DNA of 43,888 nt. Source: a virus. Location: positions 1 through 43,888 of the IMG/VR virus record IMGVR_UViG_3300049845_000144; one strand, given 5' to 3'. Of the stretch, positions 15,400 through 23,735 are shown piece after piece (position 1 is the stretch's first letter; each line of letters opens with the position of its first letter). The position numbers and the translations under genes are program-made. The notes beneath the pieces were generated by a model. It saw nothing but the letters and a program-made list of their open reading frames with translations, was not told the origin of the DNA and ran no database searches.

Positions 15400-16815
15400 T
15401 TATGAGAAATCTAACCCTGGCGAGTTCATATCTCCTCTTGCTCTCATTGCCTTTCCGAATGTCGAATTGTCAAAAATCGGGGCATCGTCATCGGTTTTTC
15501 CGGTGTCATTCAAGTCGGCAGTTGGATTATCAACATCATACAACTTAAACATAGGTAAATTGATGCCAATAACGAATCTTTTGTAGTAATTAATGTCGTT
15601 GAATCGATTTTTCAACTGTTTGACCATTAATTGACCCAATGCATCCAATTCCTCAGTTCTTATAACTGCAAAGAAAAAGTCCAAGGTCATTGGAAGTCCA
15701 AACGACTCAGATGTGTCAGTCATGTCAATATCCGTATCTGTACTACCCGATCTTGTCGTTTGTGTTGCAGTCAATATTGGTACATCGTACTCAACAGCAA
15801 GACCCCGTAGTTCTTCTGCTATTGCTTTGATGATAGTATATGAATTAAAATTGCCTGCATTCTTATATCGCTGACTCAAACAAATGTTGATGTAATCGAC
15901 ATAAATTATATCAGGTTTGAAATTTTGCTTCAGTTCCAATTCATCAAGCAACGCTTTGAAATGACCAACGTGGGCACCTGCTGTTGGGTACTCTTTAATA
16001 ACCAATTGACCATGTGATTTAGATTTAATCTTATCAATCTTATTTTCAAAGTCAGTTTTCTTTATTTTGACTAATTGGTCGATTGGTAAATCCATCATAT
16101 TACAATCGATTCTTTCTGCAATCCGTTCTTCTGCCATTTCCATTGTTATGTAAAGAGCATTTTTACCAGAACGAATCATACTAGCAGCATGATGACACAT
16201 GAACAAAGATTTACCGACACCGGTTCCAGCCAACAAACACGAAAGTGTCTTTTTAGGCAATCCTCCTTTTGTGATTTTGTTGAACATCTCTAAATCGAAT
16301 GGAATCCTATCTTCCTTTAAATGATAGAAGTCAAATCGACTATCTGCATCTTGAAAGTAATTGTGCCCCACAGATTTATCAAACGAAACAGCAAGTGCCT
16401 CACTCAACAACGAGGGAATTGCCTCTCGATTGTATTTTGTGTTCTTACCATCGTAAATTGCAATGGTAGTCATTATGCTATTGTAAATTGCCTTGTCTTT
16501 ACAAAACTTTTCTGTACGTTGATTCAACCAATCAGAATTGGGTTCAGGGTCTCCGAACCCATCGACAATTTCTGTCGCCATCTCTAATTCTTCTTGTCTG
16601 AGGTCCTTTCGGTCGTCAAGAAACAATTTGAGAATTTTCTTTGTTGGTGGTTTTCCATGCTCGGTAAAGAATCGTTTGATTTCAGCAAATAACAAACCGT
16701 CGAGTCGTTCCGAGAAGTAGCTTTCTTCAATAAATGGTAGAACCTTTCTTGCATATTCAATATTTCCAATTAAACCCTCCATGATGACACTTTCGATTCT
16801 TTCGTTATTGCTCAT
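15400..16815 (-). CDS. 41: Replicative DNA helicase, T4 gp41 / DnaB type
   Basis: A hexameric 5'-3' helicase that unwinds DNA ahead of the polymerase on the lagging-strand template. The Walker A loop is AGTGVGKS at 196-203, followed by 'LYITMEMAEERIAERID', the DnaB H1a-type segment. Walker B is 'DIIYVDYINI' near 305, and 'ILTATQTTR' near 340 contains the conserved glutamine. Length (471) matches T4 gp41 (475). The N-terminal 150 residues fit the DnaB-like N-domain. The start at 16815 overlaps the upstream stop (ATGA) and follows AGGAG. A strong hairpin ends the gene. Confidence 0.96.
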   Translation of the reverse strand: MSNNERIESVIMEGLIGNIEYARKVLPFIEESYFSERLDGLLFAEIKRFFTEHGKPPTKKILKLFLDDRKDLRQEELEMATEIVDGFGDPEPNSDWLNQRTEKFCKDKAIYNSIMTTIAIYDGKNTKYNREAIPSLLSEALAVSFDKSVGHNYFQDADSRFDFYHLKEDRIPFDLEMFNKITKGGLPKKTLSCLLAGTGVGKSLFMCHHAASMIRSGKNALYITMEMAEERIAERIDCNMMDLPIDQLVKIKKTDFENKIDKIKSKSHGQLVIKEYPTAGAHVGHFKALLDELELKQNFKPDIIYVDYINICLSQRYKNAGNFNSYTIIKAIAEELRGLAVEYDVPILTATQTTRSGSTDTDIDMTDTSESFGLPMTLDFFFAVIRTEELDALGQLMVKQLKNRFNDINYYKRFVIGINLPMFKLYDVDNPTADLNDTGKTDDDAPIFDNSTFGKAMRARGDMNSPGLDFS

Positions 16816-17090
16816 GCATACTCCTGTTCTTCATTGATTAAGTCTATATCCAATTTTCTTGGTCTATCCTTGTCAATATACCTCCCTTCATTAGTCCATT
16901 TTACTGGTATCCATTCATCTCCACTATAATACACACCCATAATAGGTTTTTCACCTCCTGCATTGCGTGACATTATTATACATGGAGATCCACCTACTGT
17001 CATTTTTATTTGAAAGTGGTTTTCTCCTATTTCTTTGAAGAACATACCACAAATTTCATCTAATTCAGTCTGTGAGTACGATGGTTTCAC
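16812..17090 (-). CDS. Small protein of unknown function (92 aa), GTG start
   Basis: No family recognised. The frame is open up to a TTG at 17111, but GGGAGG six bases before the GTG at 17090 decides the start (MKPSYSQTELDEICG). The protein is mixed alpha/beta with 'GSPCIIMSRNAGGEKPIMGVYYSGDEW', split by short loops, and an acidic tail. It lies between uvsX and the helicase gene, overlapping both neighbours, so a replication-linked role is possible but unproven. Confidence 0.68.
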   Translation of the reverse strand: MKPSYSQTELDEICGMFFKEIGENHFQIKMTVGGSPCIIMSRNAGGEKPIMGVYYSGDEWIPVKWTNEGRYIDKDRPRKLDIDLINEEQEYA

Positions 17091-17391
17091 CAGTACCTCC
17101 CTTGAAAACAACTTCCTGTCTTGCGATCTGTTCTTCCATAATGGCTAGAAGTTGATCACCGATGAACTGTTCAAATTCTCTGAGCATGCCTTGTGGTGGT
17201 ACTCCTTCAACAATGACATAGTCAAATTTCATTTCCATAGAGCCATCTTCGTTTTCTTGATCGGCAAACTTCATACCATCGTAATAGTATTCCATATTAT
17301 AAAACGGAGATTCCATATCTGATACTTTCAAAACAATATGACCACCAATTGTTTTATCAGAAGGTCCAACCTTAACTTTACTTTCACTCAT
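17065..17391 (-). CDS. Unknown protein between uvsX and helicase (108 aa)
   Basis: Not recognised. The sequence alternates beta-strands ('GGHIVLKVSDM', 'EMKFDYVIVEGV') with one amphipathic helix ('MLREFEQFIGDQLLAIMEEQ') and is acidic. A TTGGAG site precedes the ATG at 17391, which overlaps the upstream stop by eight bases. Conserved placement beside uvsX and gene 41 would support a recombination or replication accessory role; the sequence itself does not show one. Confidence 0.7.
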   Translation of the reverse strand: MSESKVKVGPSDKTIGGHIVLKVSDMESPFYNMEYYYDGMKFADQENEDGSMEMKFDYVIVEGVPPQGMLREFEQFIGDQLLAIMEEQIARQEVVFKGGTGETIVLTD

Positions 17392-17689
17392 GATTAGACT
17401 CCAATGTGATTGATGTTCTCCAGTTATATACTCTAGAGATTTGCAACTTTTCTCCTAAGTCGACATACTCTCCACGACCTGTTAGTCTATCGTACTTGTA
17501 CTTCCTCTTTTGCTTCTTGTAGGATACTTTGACTTCAAAATCCTCTCTTCCGTAATAATTTTTAATCGGTTTAATAGAGTGAATGTTTGCGACAAGCATA
17601 TAACAACTACCATATGATTTTGCAACCATTGCTATCTTGTCACCAACATGCAGTTCTTGTCCAAAATGTCCTGTAGGTTTGTTACTCAT
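17384..17689 (-). CDS. Small basic protein following uvsX (101 aa)
   Basis: Start chosen at ATG 17689 (MSNKPTGHFG) because GAGGAG lies eight bases upstream inside the end of uvsX. The two genes overlap by eight bases. The sequence is beta-rich and basic: 'LHVGDKIAMVAKSYGSCY', then 'YKKQKRKYKYDRLTGRG'. The pattern suggests a small SH3/OB-like barrel, possibly nucleic-acid binding, but no family is recognised. Confidence 0.72.
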   Translation of the reverse strand: MSNKPTGHFGQELHVGDKIAMVAKSYGSCYMLVANIHSIKPIKNYYGREDFEVKVSYKKQKRKYKYDRLTGRGEYVDLGEKLQISRVYNWRTSITLESNHE

Positions 17690-18710
17690 CGTCGTTCTCC
17701 TCATCTTCGATCAATGTTCGTTTTGTTGTTAGCATATACTTATTTTTAACAAACTCTTTGAACGTTTCGTCCGCCACAATCGAGTTCCAAAATTCATATG
17801 TGTTAGTGTCCTTTTCTCTAACATTTTTATCTTCCCCTTTCTTATTATACCAACCATTCTTTGGTTTGGTTACGTGACCAGATTCCAATGCCATGTCGAG
17901 TAGTCCACTGAAAGGATTAATACCTTCGTCATATGAAACTTGAATAGCCAATTTTGACTTCTCTTTTACGAATCGGCTCTTTTCGATATTCAATGTAAAA
18001 TTCCAACCTGTAATTTCTGTGCCGTCTTTTTCTTGAGCTCTTCCGATAATGAAGATTTGATTTGCACTGTAATAAAGACCAGTACCACCACCAACAATCT
18101 GTTTTGGGAACAAACCAATTTCTTGATACGTGTGGTTGACAGCAATACAAGGAATATTTTTGGTTGTTAGGTGAGGGGTAATGATTCGGAACAAAGACTT
18201 AAGTGCTTTTGCTCTTGACATATCAGCAACAGACTTTTCGTCCAATGCATCTTCAACTTCTTTCTTCGACGCAAGGTTACCAATAGAATCAATGAAGATG
18301 ATTACGTGGTCAGATCTCTCAATAGAATCTAAACGCTTTGTTAGATCGAACTTAAGTTGTTCCACATGTTCAACTGGAATATGCAAAATACGTTCAGCAT
18401 CAATTCCATGATCGGCAACATAGTCCGGTGTGACACCATACTCGGAGTCGTAAAAAAGACAAACAGCATCTTTGTACTTATCCATGTATGCTTTGACCAT
18501 GATAAGACACATACTAGATTTGAAATGTTTTGAGGGACCGGCAACAATCGTTAAACCTGATACCATTCCACCATCAAGCCTGCCACTAAAGGCAACGTTG
18601 ATACTAGGAACTGATGTTGGGATAAAGTCTTTTTCGTTGAATAAGACCGATTGTGCAAGTGTGGTTACTTTAATCGAACCAGATGATTTTAACTTTTCTA
18701 AAAGTGACAT
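17682..18710 (-). CDS. uvsX: UvsX, RecA-like recombinase
   Basis: Strand-exchange protein used in recombination-dependent replication and repair. The Walker A loop has the phage form GPSKHFKS (58-65). 'VCLFYDSEYGVTPDY' and 'VIIFIDSIGNLASKKE' are the conserved RecA core segments, and 'KNIPCIAVNHTYQEIG' is the DNA-binding loop region. 'EKSRFVKEKSK' and 'GLLDMALESGHVTKPKNGWY' match T4 UvsX closely. At 342 residues it is somewhat shorter than T4 UvsX (about 391), lacking part of the C-terminal tail, though it keeps a very acidic end. AAGGAG precedes the ATG. Confidence 0.97.
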   Translation of the reverse strand: MSLLEKLKSSGSIKVTTLAQSVLFNEKDFIPTSVPSINVAFSGRLDGGMVSGLTIVAGPSKHFKSSMCLIMVKAYMDKYKDAVCLFYDSEYGVTPDYVADHGIDAERILHIPVEHVEQLKFDLTKRLDSIERSDHVIIFIDSIGNLASKKEVEDALDEKSVADMSRAKALKSLFRIITPHLTTKNIPCIAVNHTYQEIGLFPKQIVGGGTGLYYSANQIFIIGRAQEKDGTEITGWNFTLNIEKSRFVKEKSKLAIQVSYDEGINPFSGLLDMALESGHVTKPKNGWYNKKGEDKNVREKDTNTYEFWNSIVADETFKEFVKNKYMLTTKRTLIEDEENDDE

Positions 18711-18741
18711 ATCTACTCCTTGTGGTTGTTGATTGATTTAA

Positions 18742-18760
18742 AGTCGGGAACTACCCGACT
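18742..18760 (-). terminator. Hairpin upstream of uvsX
   Basis: A perfect 7-bp GC-rich stem (AGTCGGG / CCCGACT) with a five-base loop is followed by TTTAAATC on the minus strand. It lies between the 38-residue ORF and uvsX and could be a terminator or attenuator. Confidence 0.5.
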
Positions 18761-18876
18761 CATTTATTTATGGGTCGCCGCCTTCGGTCTCTTACGATCT
18801 TCCAAAAACTTTCGTCCATCTTTTTACCAAGAATTGATAATGCAATTGTAACACCGACCCCTAATAGGAGGTCCAT
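18760..18876 (-). CDS. Possible small membrane peptide (38 aa)
   Basis: An ATG at 18876 opens a 38-codon frame: a short hydrophobic segment (MDLLLGVGVTIALSILG) and then a very basic tail (DRRRRPINK), the layout of a small inner-membrane peptide with a cytoplasmic positive end. It overlaps the end of the MazG-like gene by 16 bases. There is no good ribosome-binding site, so translation would depend on coupling. Moderate to low certainty. Confidence 0.4.
   Translation of the reverse strand: MDLLLGVGVTIALSILGKKMDESFWKIVRDRRRRPINK
18765..18772 (-). promoter_or_regulatory. CATAAATA octamer upstream of uvsX
   Basis: This is the same octamer as at 178-185 and 15362-15369. Here it overlaps the 3' end of a tiny ORF and precedes a hairpin, so it may be chance; a late promoter for uvsX would be unusual. 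Confidence 0.25.
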
Positions 18877-19118
18877 CGCTTTAGCTTTTCTTCTTTCGCT
18901 TTTGCTGCTGCTTCCACTACTTCCCATGGTATTTCTAACTCCTCACAAACAATACTAATCATCATAATAACATCACCTATTTCTTGAACCAATTTGTCTT
19001 GATTCCGTTCTTGTAATCCGAACCTTTGAATTTTGCAAATAACTTGTGCTAATTCATTACATTCTTCACCAAGAATTATAAGTCTCTCTTGAGACTTTTT
19101 GTTTAGTTTATCTTTCAT
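18861..19118 (-). CDS. MazG-like nucleotide pyrophosphohydrolase (85 aa)
   Basis: A small all-alpha NTP pyrophosphatase of the MazG/dUTPase-2 superfamily. The metal-binding E-E-x-x-E motif is E18, E19 and E22 ('LGEECNELAQV'), paired with E46 and D49 in 'QEIGDVIMMIS', the family ExxD. At 85 residues it is a single-domain form that normally dimerises. Family members hydrolyse (d)NTPs to monophosphates, and MazG is linked to lowering (p)ppGpp in host cells; which applies here is unknown. It follows the polymerase gene after 13 bases, consistent with nucleotide-pool control. Confidence 0.85.
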   Translation of the reverse strand: MKDKLNKKSQERLIILGEECNELAQVICKIQRFGLQERNQDKLVQEIGDVIMMISIVCEELEIPWEVVEAAAKAKEEKLKRWTSY

Positions 19119-19131
19119 TTTTGAGATCCGT

Positions 19132-21639
19132 TCATGTAAAGAAATCCTCTAATGTTGCACGTTCGACAAGATCCCATTTGATTGCAGTTGTAATACCCTC
19201 TAGAGGACTTAGGAACGTCTTTTGAAATTGTAATTCACGATCAATATATTTGTCAAGTTTCAATTCTTTTGGAAGTGTTCCACTACTGTAAAAAGAAATA
19301 ACGTTCTCTTTAATTGGGTTAGGCACTTTCAAATAAACGAACTTGATTTTATCACCGTTTCGTATTTCTGCATACTTACCTAATGAAGATGTATGCTTGT
19401 TAAACAAAATCGATCCACGAACATGAATTGGAGTTCCACTCTTGTAAGTGTTGTTTTGGTACCACTTATCAATGTCAGAAACCGATCTGGGGAATGCAAT
19501 TTCTTCAACCGGTAACTGCATGAACCTTTCTTTAACTTCTACAACAAACTTCCTTAATGCTAATTCACCTTGTTCAAAAATGATAGGTAATGAAGCCTTT
19601 AACTCTTTTCTAACTGCTTGGGGTGTACTGGACTTGATAATATCCATCCCCATAATTTTCAGCTTGTATGGTTTGTAAACCACACCTTCTGAATCATGTA
19701 CCATCATAGCATATCTTTTCTTTGCTGTCCATAAAGCTTTTGATGCAATTGCCTCTCGCTTCATGTCCATTATCTTTTCAAAGCAGTTACACAAATCGTA
19801 CATTTCTTCGATTGATTTTTGAATTACTTGTTTCTGTAACTCTGTACCAACCTTATCCAACGTCTTAACAACACTTTCTACGTCGTTAGGATTCTTACAA
19901 ATTTTTCTAACCAAAGGATCGACATTCAAATACAAAGAGTCGGTGTCACCATATGTGACATAATCTGTGCCCTCTGTTTTTAAGAGTCTATTCATGTAAA
20001 AGTTCAGCCTCTGCTCGACGTGTCTGTCTGATGCCTGACCAGTCAATGTGATTGCCTCACCAATACGAATATCGAAGTATCTAAAACCAGCATTTGTAAT
20101 AGCACCATATCCTGCATTAGCCAAGATCTTTAAAGCCATTTGCAAATTATCCAATGCTGCAATTTTTGGGACTAGTGACTTGTCCTTGGATGTTTCGTAT
20201 TCTTTTTGCAGTTTCAACATATCACGTTTAGCCGATTTACGACCAACCATAAGGAATTCCATCAATTCTGGTAGAATTCCCTTTTTGTCCCTGCGGTACA
20301 TTGATCCGTTTGCTGCAATGGTATAATTTTTATCTTTGATGTAACTAGGCCAATCTTGTGACGTATCTGACCTAGTGTGAACCATCAAATCAACATTCAT
20401 ACTAGACATCATTTCATCTGTAACCAATGTTTCTGGACTCAAGTTCCATTGACGGATAATTGATGGATATAGTGACGCAAAGTCAAATGACATAGTCCAA
20501 CCATACATCCCGGGAACAACATCTTTAACCCATGCACCCTCAAATCCCGCAGCCAATTTTTTACTACGTGGTGGCACCGCAATTTGTTTCTTATCCAAGT
20601 GATTGTAAATGAAAATGTCCCATGTTTTAACTGGACCAAAAACGTCTTTGAAGTTGCATTTAACCAAATATGAAGTTGAAACAATAATGTCGATCAATTT
20701 CATTTTATCATCCAACTCATGGACAGATTCAGCATCCCATGCGTTGTATCGAACAAAAGTATCGTAGTGGTTTTCGTATGAGTCTTGGAAAGAATCACCA
20801 GGTAATTCCAACTTTGTTTTACCCAATTCAATTTGCAAAATAAAGTTCAATGTATATGACTCTTTTGCACTATAGGTTCCGAATTTCTTATATGCGTCTA
20901 GATAGTCAATTTGATTGACACCAACAATGTCATATGTTTGGATTTCTCGGCCTCGAATGTTAATCATTCTTTCCCTAATCATGTTAAAAGGCGATAAACG
21001 CTTTGCATGATCTTCATCCAAGATGCGGACAATACGATTGATAAGATAAGGGAAGTCAAACTGATCTGAATTCCATCCTGACACAATATCTGGGCAGTTC
21101 TGTTGCCAGAATAGGATGAATTCCTTAAGCATAGTTAATTCGTCTCTAAACAACCTATACTCAAATTTATCATCACTGGTCTTGTTGAAAGACTTTGTTC
21201 CGAAAACTACCGTTCTGTTTGATGCCTTGTCATTAATAGCGATCAAGACAATTGGTGATGATGCTGACTGAATATCTGGAAAACCATCATCAGAAATAAC
21301 CTCAATATCCAAGAAAGAAATTTTCATCAAGTCAATATCATATTCGATATTTTCTTGGAATTTGTTATTGATGTACTGATATTGAAAGTCAGTCATTCCA
21401 TGAATTTCAAATCCTTCGACCCCATCATATCGTTTAACAAATTCTCTAGCGTCTTTAATATCAGAAAGTACAACAGGGCTCAAATTGGCCCCATACAAAG
21501 ACTTCCAGTTTGATTCCTTCTTCGATGTTACATACAGTGTTGGTTTAAAGTCATCCCTCATTAAGACAGGATGACCGTTTGAATATCCTCTGTATAATAT
21601 CTTACTTCCGTAAGTCGAGCAATGTGTATAAAACTTCAA
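19132..21639 (-). CDS. 43: DNA polymerase, family B, T4 gp43 type
   Basis: Replicative polymerase with 3'-5' proofreading. The exonuclease motif is 'SFLDIEVISDDGFPD' (D111, E113). Polymerase motif A is 'SLYPSIIR' near residue 392, motif B is the 'NAGYGA' helix near 510 and motif C is 'YGDTDSLY' near 563. The C-terminus ends 'ATLEDFFT', a plausible clamp-binding (PIP-like) tail. At 835 residues it is slightly shorter than T4 gp43 (898). The start appears to be TTG at 21639: an in-frame stop lies upstream, and AAAGGT sits about eight bases before the TTG. A strong promoter lies just upstream. Confidence 0.97.
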   Translation of the reverse strand: MKFYTHCSTYGSKILYRGYSNGHPVLMRDDFKPTLYVTSKKESNWKSLYGANLSPVVLSDIKDAREFVKRYDGVEGFEIHGMTDFQYQYINNKFQENIEYDIDLMKISFLDIEVISDDGFPDIQSASSPIVLIAINDKASNRTVVFGTKSFNKTSDDKFEYRLFRDELTMLKEFILFWQQNCPDIVSGWNSDQFDFPYLINRIVRILDEDHAKRLSPFNMIRERMINIRGREIQTYDIVGVNQIDYLDAYKKFGTYSAKESYTLNFILQIELGKTKLELPGDSFQDSYENHYDTFVRYNAWDAESVHELDDKMKLIDIIVSTSYLVKCNFKDVFGPVKTWDIFIYNHLDKKQIAVPPRSKKLAAGFEGAWVKDVVPGMYGWTMSFDFASLYPSIIRQWNLSPETLVTDEMMSSMNVDLMVHTRSDTSQDWPSYIKDKNYTIAANGSMYRRDKKGILPELMEFLMVGRKSAKRDMLKLQKEYETSKDKSLVPKIAALDNLQMALKILANAGYGAITNAGFRYFDIRIGEAITLTGQASDRHVEQRLNFYMNRLLKTEGTDYVTYGDTDSLYLNVDPLVRKICKNPNDVESVVKTLDKVGTELQKQVIQKSIEEMYDLCNCFEKIMDMKREAIASKALWTAKKRYAMMVHDSEGVVYKPYKLKIMGMDIIKSSTPQAVRKELKASLPIIFEQGELALRKFVVEVKERFMQLPVEEIAFPRSVSDIDKWYQNNTYKSGTPIHVRGSILFNKHTSSLGKYAEIRNGDKIKFVYLKVPNPIKENVISFYSSGTLPKELKLDKYIDRELQFQKTFLSPLEGITTAIKWDLVERATLEDFFT

Positions 21640-21668
21640 ATTTTGTACCTTTCATAACTTATTACATA

Positions 21669-21698
21669 ATTATATCATTCCCCTAATATTTTCGTCAA
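21669..21698 (-). promoter_or_regulatory. Strong sigma70-type promoter for DNA polymerase
   Basis: TTGACG at 21693-21698 and TATAAT at 21669-21674 are separated by 18 bases. Transcription would begin about 20 bases before the TTG start codon of the polymerase gene. It lies in the 73-base gap behind the nuclease-like gene. Confidence 0.85.
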
Positions 21699-21712
21699 AT
21701 TGAGGTTTGGTG

Positions 21713-22393
21713 TTACACCCAAAAATCGTTAACTAGATGATCAGAGTTGGCGAAACTGATATTGGCTCTTCCTGCAACATCCTTTGCTGGAATAACACAT
21801 GCCATTCGCTTGTTGAGGGAAATGAACACATAGATATGTGCTCCTTTTTCGTTAAAATGGTACTTACCTGTTTCTGGGTGTTTTTTACTGCATGAATGAT
21901 TTGTGCCATCTAGTGTAGTTTTAACTTGCACTAGTTGCAGTTGCATATCTTTTTCGATTGCGAAATCATAGTCTTTATGATTCCAATTATCTGGTTCAAG
22001 TACAGAATAACCATGCATCTCAAAATAATTCATTGCAAGTCGTTCGCCGATGTTTCCAGATTGCATTGCAGTTAAGTTGCTATACTTTTTCTCCTTGGGT
22101 TTATTAACTTCCATCCCAAGAAAGCCACCTAAGCAACTAAATGCTTCTATCAGTTTATCTTTGTCAATGTTTTTAGAAACAGATGCAGACCCCTTTGCCT
22201 TAATTCTGTTCTCTCGAACCTTTGCATTTTTCTGTTTCTTAAACTCGTCCCAGGACAATCCCAATTTCTTGGCACGTTTCTTTTCTTGGCAAGTTGTACA
22301 AGTTGTACTAAAATAAACTTTATTTTTTCTGACTGCATATACTACTGGTTTGCCACATTTACAGTTCGGGCGACCTTTCAAATCGACACTCAC
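21713..22393 (-). CDS. Zinc-binding PD-(D/E)XK-like nuclease candidate (226 aa)
   Basis: The N-terminus carries a CxC...CxxC zinc motif (C11, C13, C32, C35) followed by a very basic helix (about 37-75). The C-terminal half has the spacing of a restriction-endonuclease fold: 'GNIGERLAMNYFEMHGYSV' (E117), 'DYDFAIEKD' (D143) and 'LVQVKTT' (Q156, K158), i.e. D-x(12)-Q-V-K, a known variant of the PD-(D/E)XK core. DNA repair, recombination or host-DNA degradation are possible roles. The start codon is GTG, with GGAGAACTAAA before it, overlapping the ligase stop by four bases. No direct family name is certain. Confidence 0.74.
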   Translation of the reverse strand: MSVDLKGRPNCKCGKPVVYAVRKNKVYFSTTCTTCQEKKRAKKLGLSWDEFKKQKNAKVRENRIKAKGSASVSKNIDKDKLIEAFSCLGGFLGMEVNKPKEKKYSNLTAMQSGNIGERLAMNYFEMHGYSVLEPDNWNHKDYDFAIEKDMQLQLVQVKTTLDGTNHSCSKKHPETGKYHFNEKGAHIYVFISLNKRMACVIPAKDVAGRANISFANSDHLVNDFWV

Positions 22394-23658
22394 TTTAGTT
22401 CTCCAAGTTTGTTTGCAACAGTTTTATCAAAGCGAAACTCAACAGCACGGGGAAGGAACAGAGACTTAGTGCTCTTACCCTTCGAGTCGATGATTGCATT
22501 ATACATGACAGTCAAGATCTTACCCATTGTGTTTGCCTCTGTTAGATTCTTGCGATCTTCGTCGCTCCAACCGCTAACATTGACATTGAGTAGACCATCA
22601 GAAGTTTCACATTCGAGCGAACCCATGTATCCTGCATATTTGCCTGTACCTTCATTCCAGCCGACAACAACTAGATCAGCCTCTTCCTCAGCCTTCATTT
22701 TGCCCAAGTCTTTCGTGCGCTTAGGTTGCCACACATGCTTCATATTTTTTAGGATTGCACCTTCTTCCCCCATTGCAAGCATTCGCGCGAAGAAGTCTTC
22801 TGCTTCTTCGAGGTTATTTACAATCTCGGTGTGACAAGGAAGAATTTTTTCCTGATCGGGGGCAGAAACAAAGGCTGCATTTAGTGCTGCAAGTCGGTCA
22901 GTGTATGGGATGGTTTCGGTGAAGTCGACAATGTCCCATGTAATGAAACGCATCGAGTCGGCAATTTCCTCAGTCCCTTTTCCTTTAACTGCTTTATTGA
23001 CAAGACCATTACTGGTCTTGCGGTCGAGTGCTTCGCCGTCCTTGAAACAAACAAGTTCGCCGTCCCAAGTCGCACCAGGCGCCATCATCTTCTTTGCAAC
23101 AGCATCAAACTTGCCCTTGAGGTCAATTTCGTTCCCGCTGCGAGTGAATGCAGTGCAATGCACACCATCAAAATACAGATGGCAGCGAGCACCGTCCATT
23201 TTCATTTGTGCATATGCGGGATATTTGATGCCACTGATGTCTTTGTGTGACAACATAACATCGAAAGTCGGCACAATACCCGGCCACACTTTGTTGGGTG
23301 TTGATTCAGATGCACCACAACGCAAGTCTCGACTAACAACACGTTCAATAACTTCGGCATCATCAACTGAGCAGTTCGACAGAATCCAACCAAGTGTATT
23401 GATGGCTGCATGACCTGTGACTTTCCGAGTTGACAAATCACCAAGTGCGTCCATCGCCGCATTCAGGCTGAGGCCAGGAACACATTTACCTGCAACATAG
23501 TCGGGAATTTTCTTGATCCAGAAATTCAGATACGGATCATAAGCGAGTTTGAACGCTCGCTTTAGGTCGGCATTGTTTTTATTCTTTTCGAGAATTGCAA
23601 TTTTCTTCAGCTTGCCAGGTTCATTGGCAAGCTCTTCAAGGATACTCAGAACAGACAT
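22390..23658 (-). CDS. 30: ATP-dependent DNA ligase, T4 gp30 type
   Basis: Seals nicks between Okazaki fragments through a lysyl-AMP intermediate. The N-terminus 'ILEELANEPGKLKKIAILEK' and 'RDLRCGASESTPNKVWPG' align well with T4 gp30. The nucleotidyltransferase motif I is KMDGAR, with the catalytic Lys at about residue 153. Later motifs are 'TWDGELVCF', 'GEEGAILKN' and 'KMKAEEEADLVVVG' (motif V). The length is 422 residues, against 487 in T4. The frame opens at 23688, but GGAG six bases before the ATG at 23658 gives MSVLSILEEL, matching the T4 N-terminus. The codons look somewhat richer in G+C than those of neighbouring genes. Confidence 0.96.
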   Translation of the reverse strand: MSVLSILEELANEPGKLKKIAILEKNKNNADLKRAFKLAYDPYLNFWIKKIPDYVAGKCVPGLSLNAAMDALGDLSTRKVTGHAAINTLGWILSNCSVDDAEVIERVVSRDLRCGASESTPNKVWPGIVPTFDVMLSHKDISGIKYPAYAQMKMDGARCHLYFDGVHCTAFTRSGNEIDLKGKFDAVAKKMMAPGATWDGELVCFKDGEALDRKTSNGLVNKAVKGKGTEEIADSMRFITWDIVDFTETIPYTDRLAALNAAFVSAPDQEKILPCHTEIVNNLEEAEDFFARMLAMGEEGAILKNMKHVWQPKRTKDLGKMKAEEEADLVVVGWNEGTGKYAGYMGSLECETSDGLLNVNVSGWSDEDRKNLTEANTMGKILTVMYNAIIDSKGKSTKSLFLPRAVEFRFDKTVANKLGELK

Positions 23659-23687
23659 TTGTTTCTCCATTACAAATTGATACATCA

Positions 23688-23716
23688 ATTATAACACAAC
23701 CAGTAATACTACACAA
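23688..23716 (-). promoter_or_regulatory. Extended -10 promoter before DNA ligase
   Basis: TATAAT (23688-23693) preceded by TG in TGTTATAAT forms an extended -10, with a weak -35 (TTGTGT) 17 bases upstream. The -10 region reads GGTTGTGTTATAATTGATGTAT. It thus combines two motifs that recur elsewhere (27257, 32966; and 39899, 43051). An ATTGAT-gt-ATCAAT inverted repeat overlaps the expected start point. Confidence 0.78.
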
Positions 23717-23735
23717 CAAATCAGTAACCTATTGA

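Noticed and set aside
22286-22834. 182-codon plus-strand open frame
   Set aside because: It lies opposite the ligase and nuclease-like genes, both strongly supported; the Ser/Phe-rich translation is typical of an antisense frame.
22390-23658. DNA ligase as a recent foreign acquisition because of its higher G+C
   Set aside because: The protein is a clear T4 gp30-type ligase in a normal replication context; the modest composition difference alone does not show transfer.
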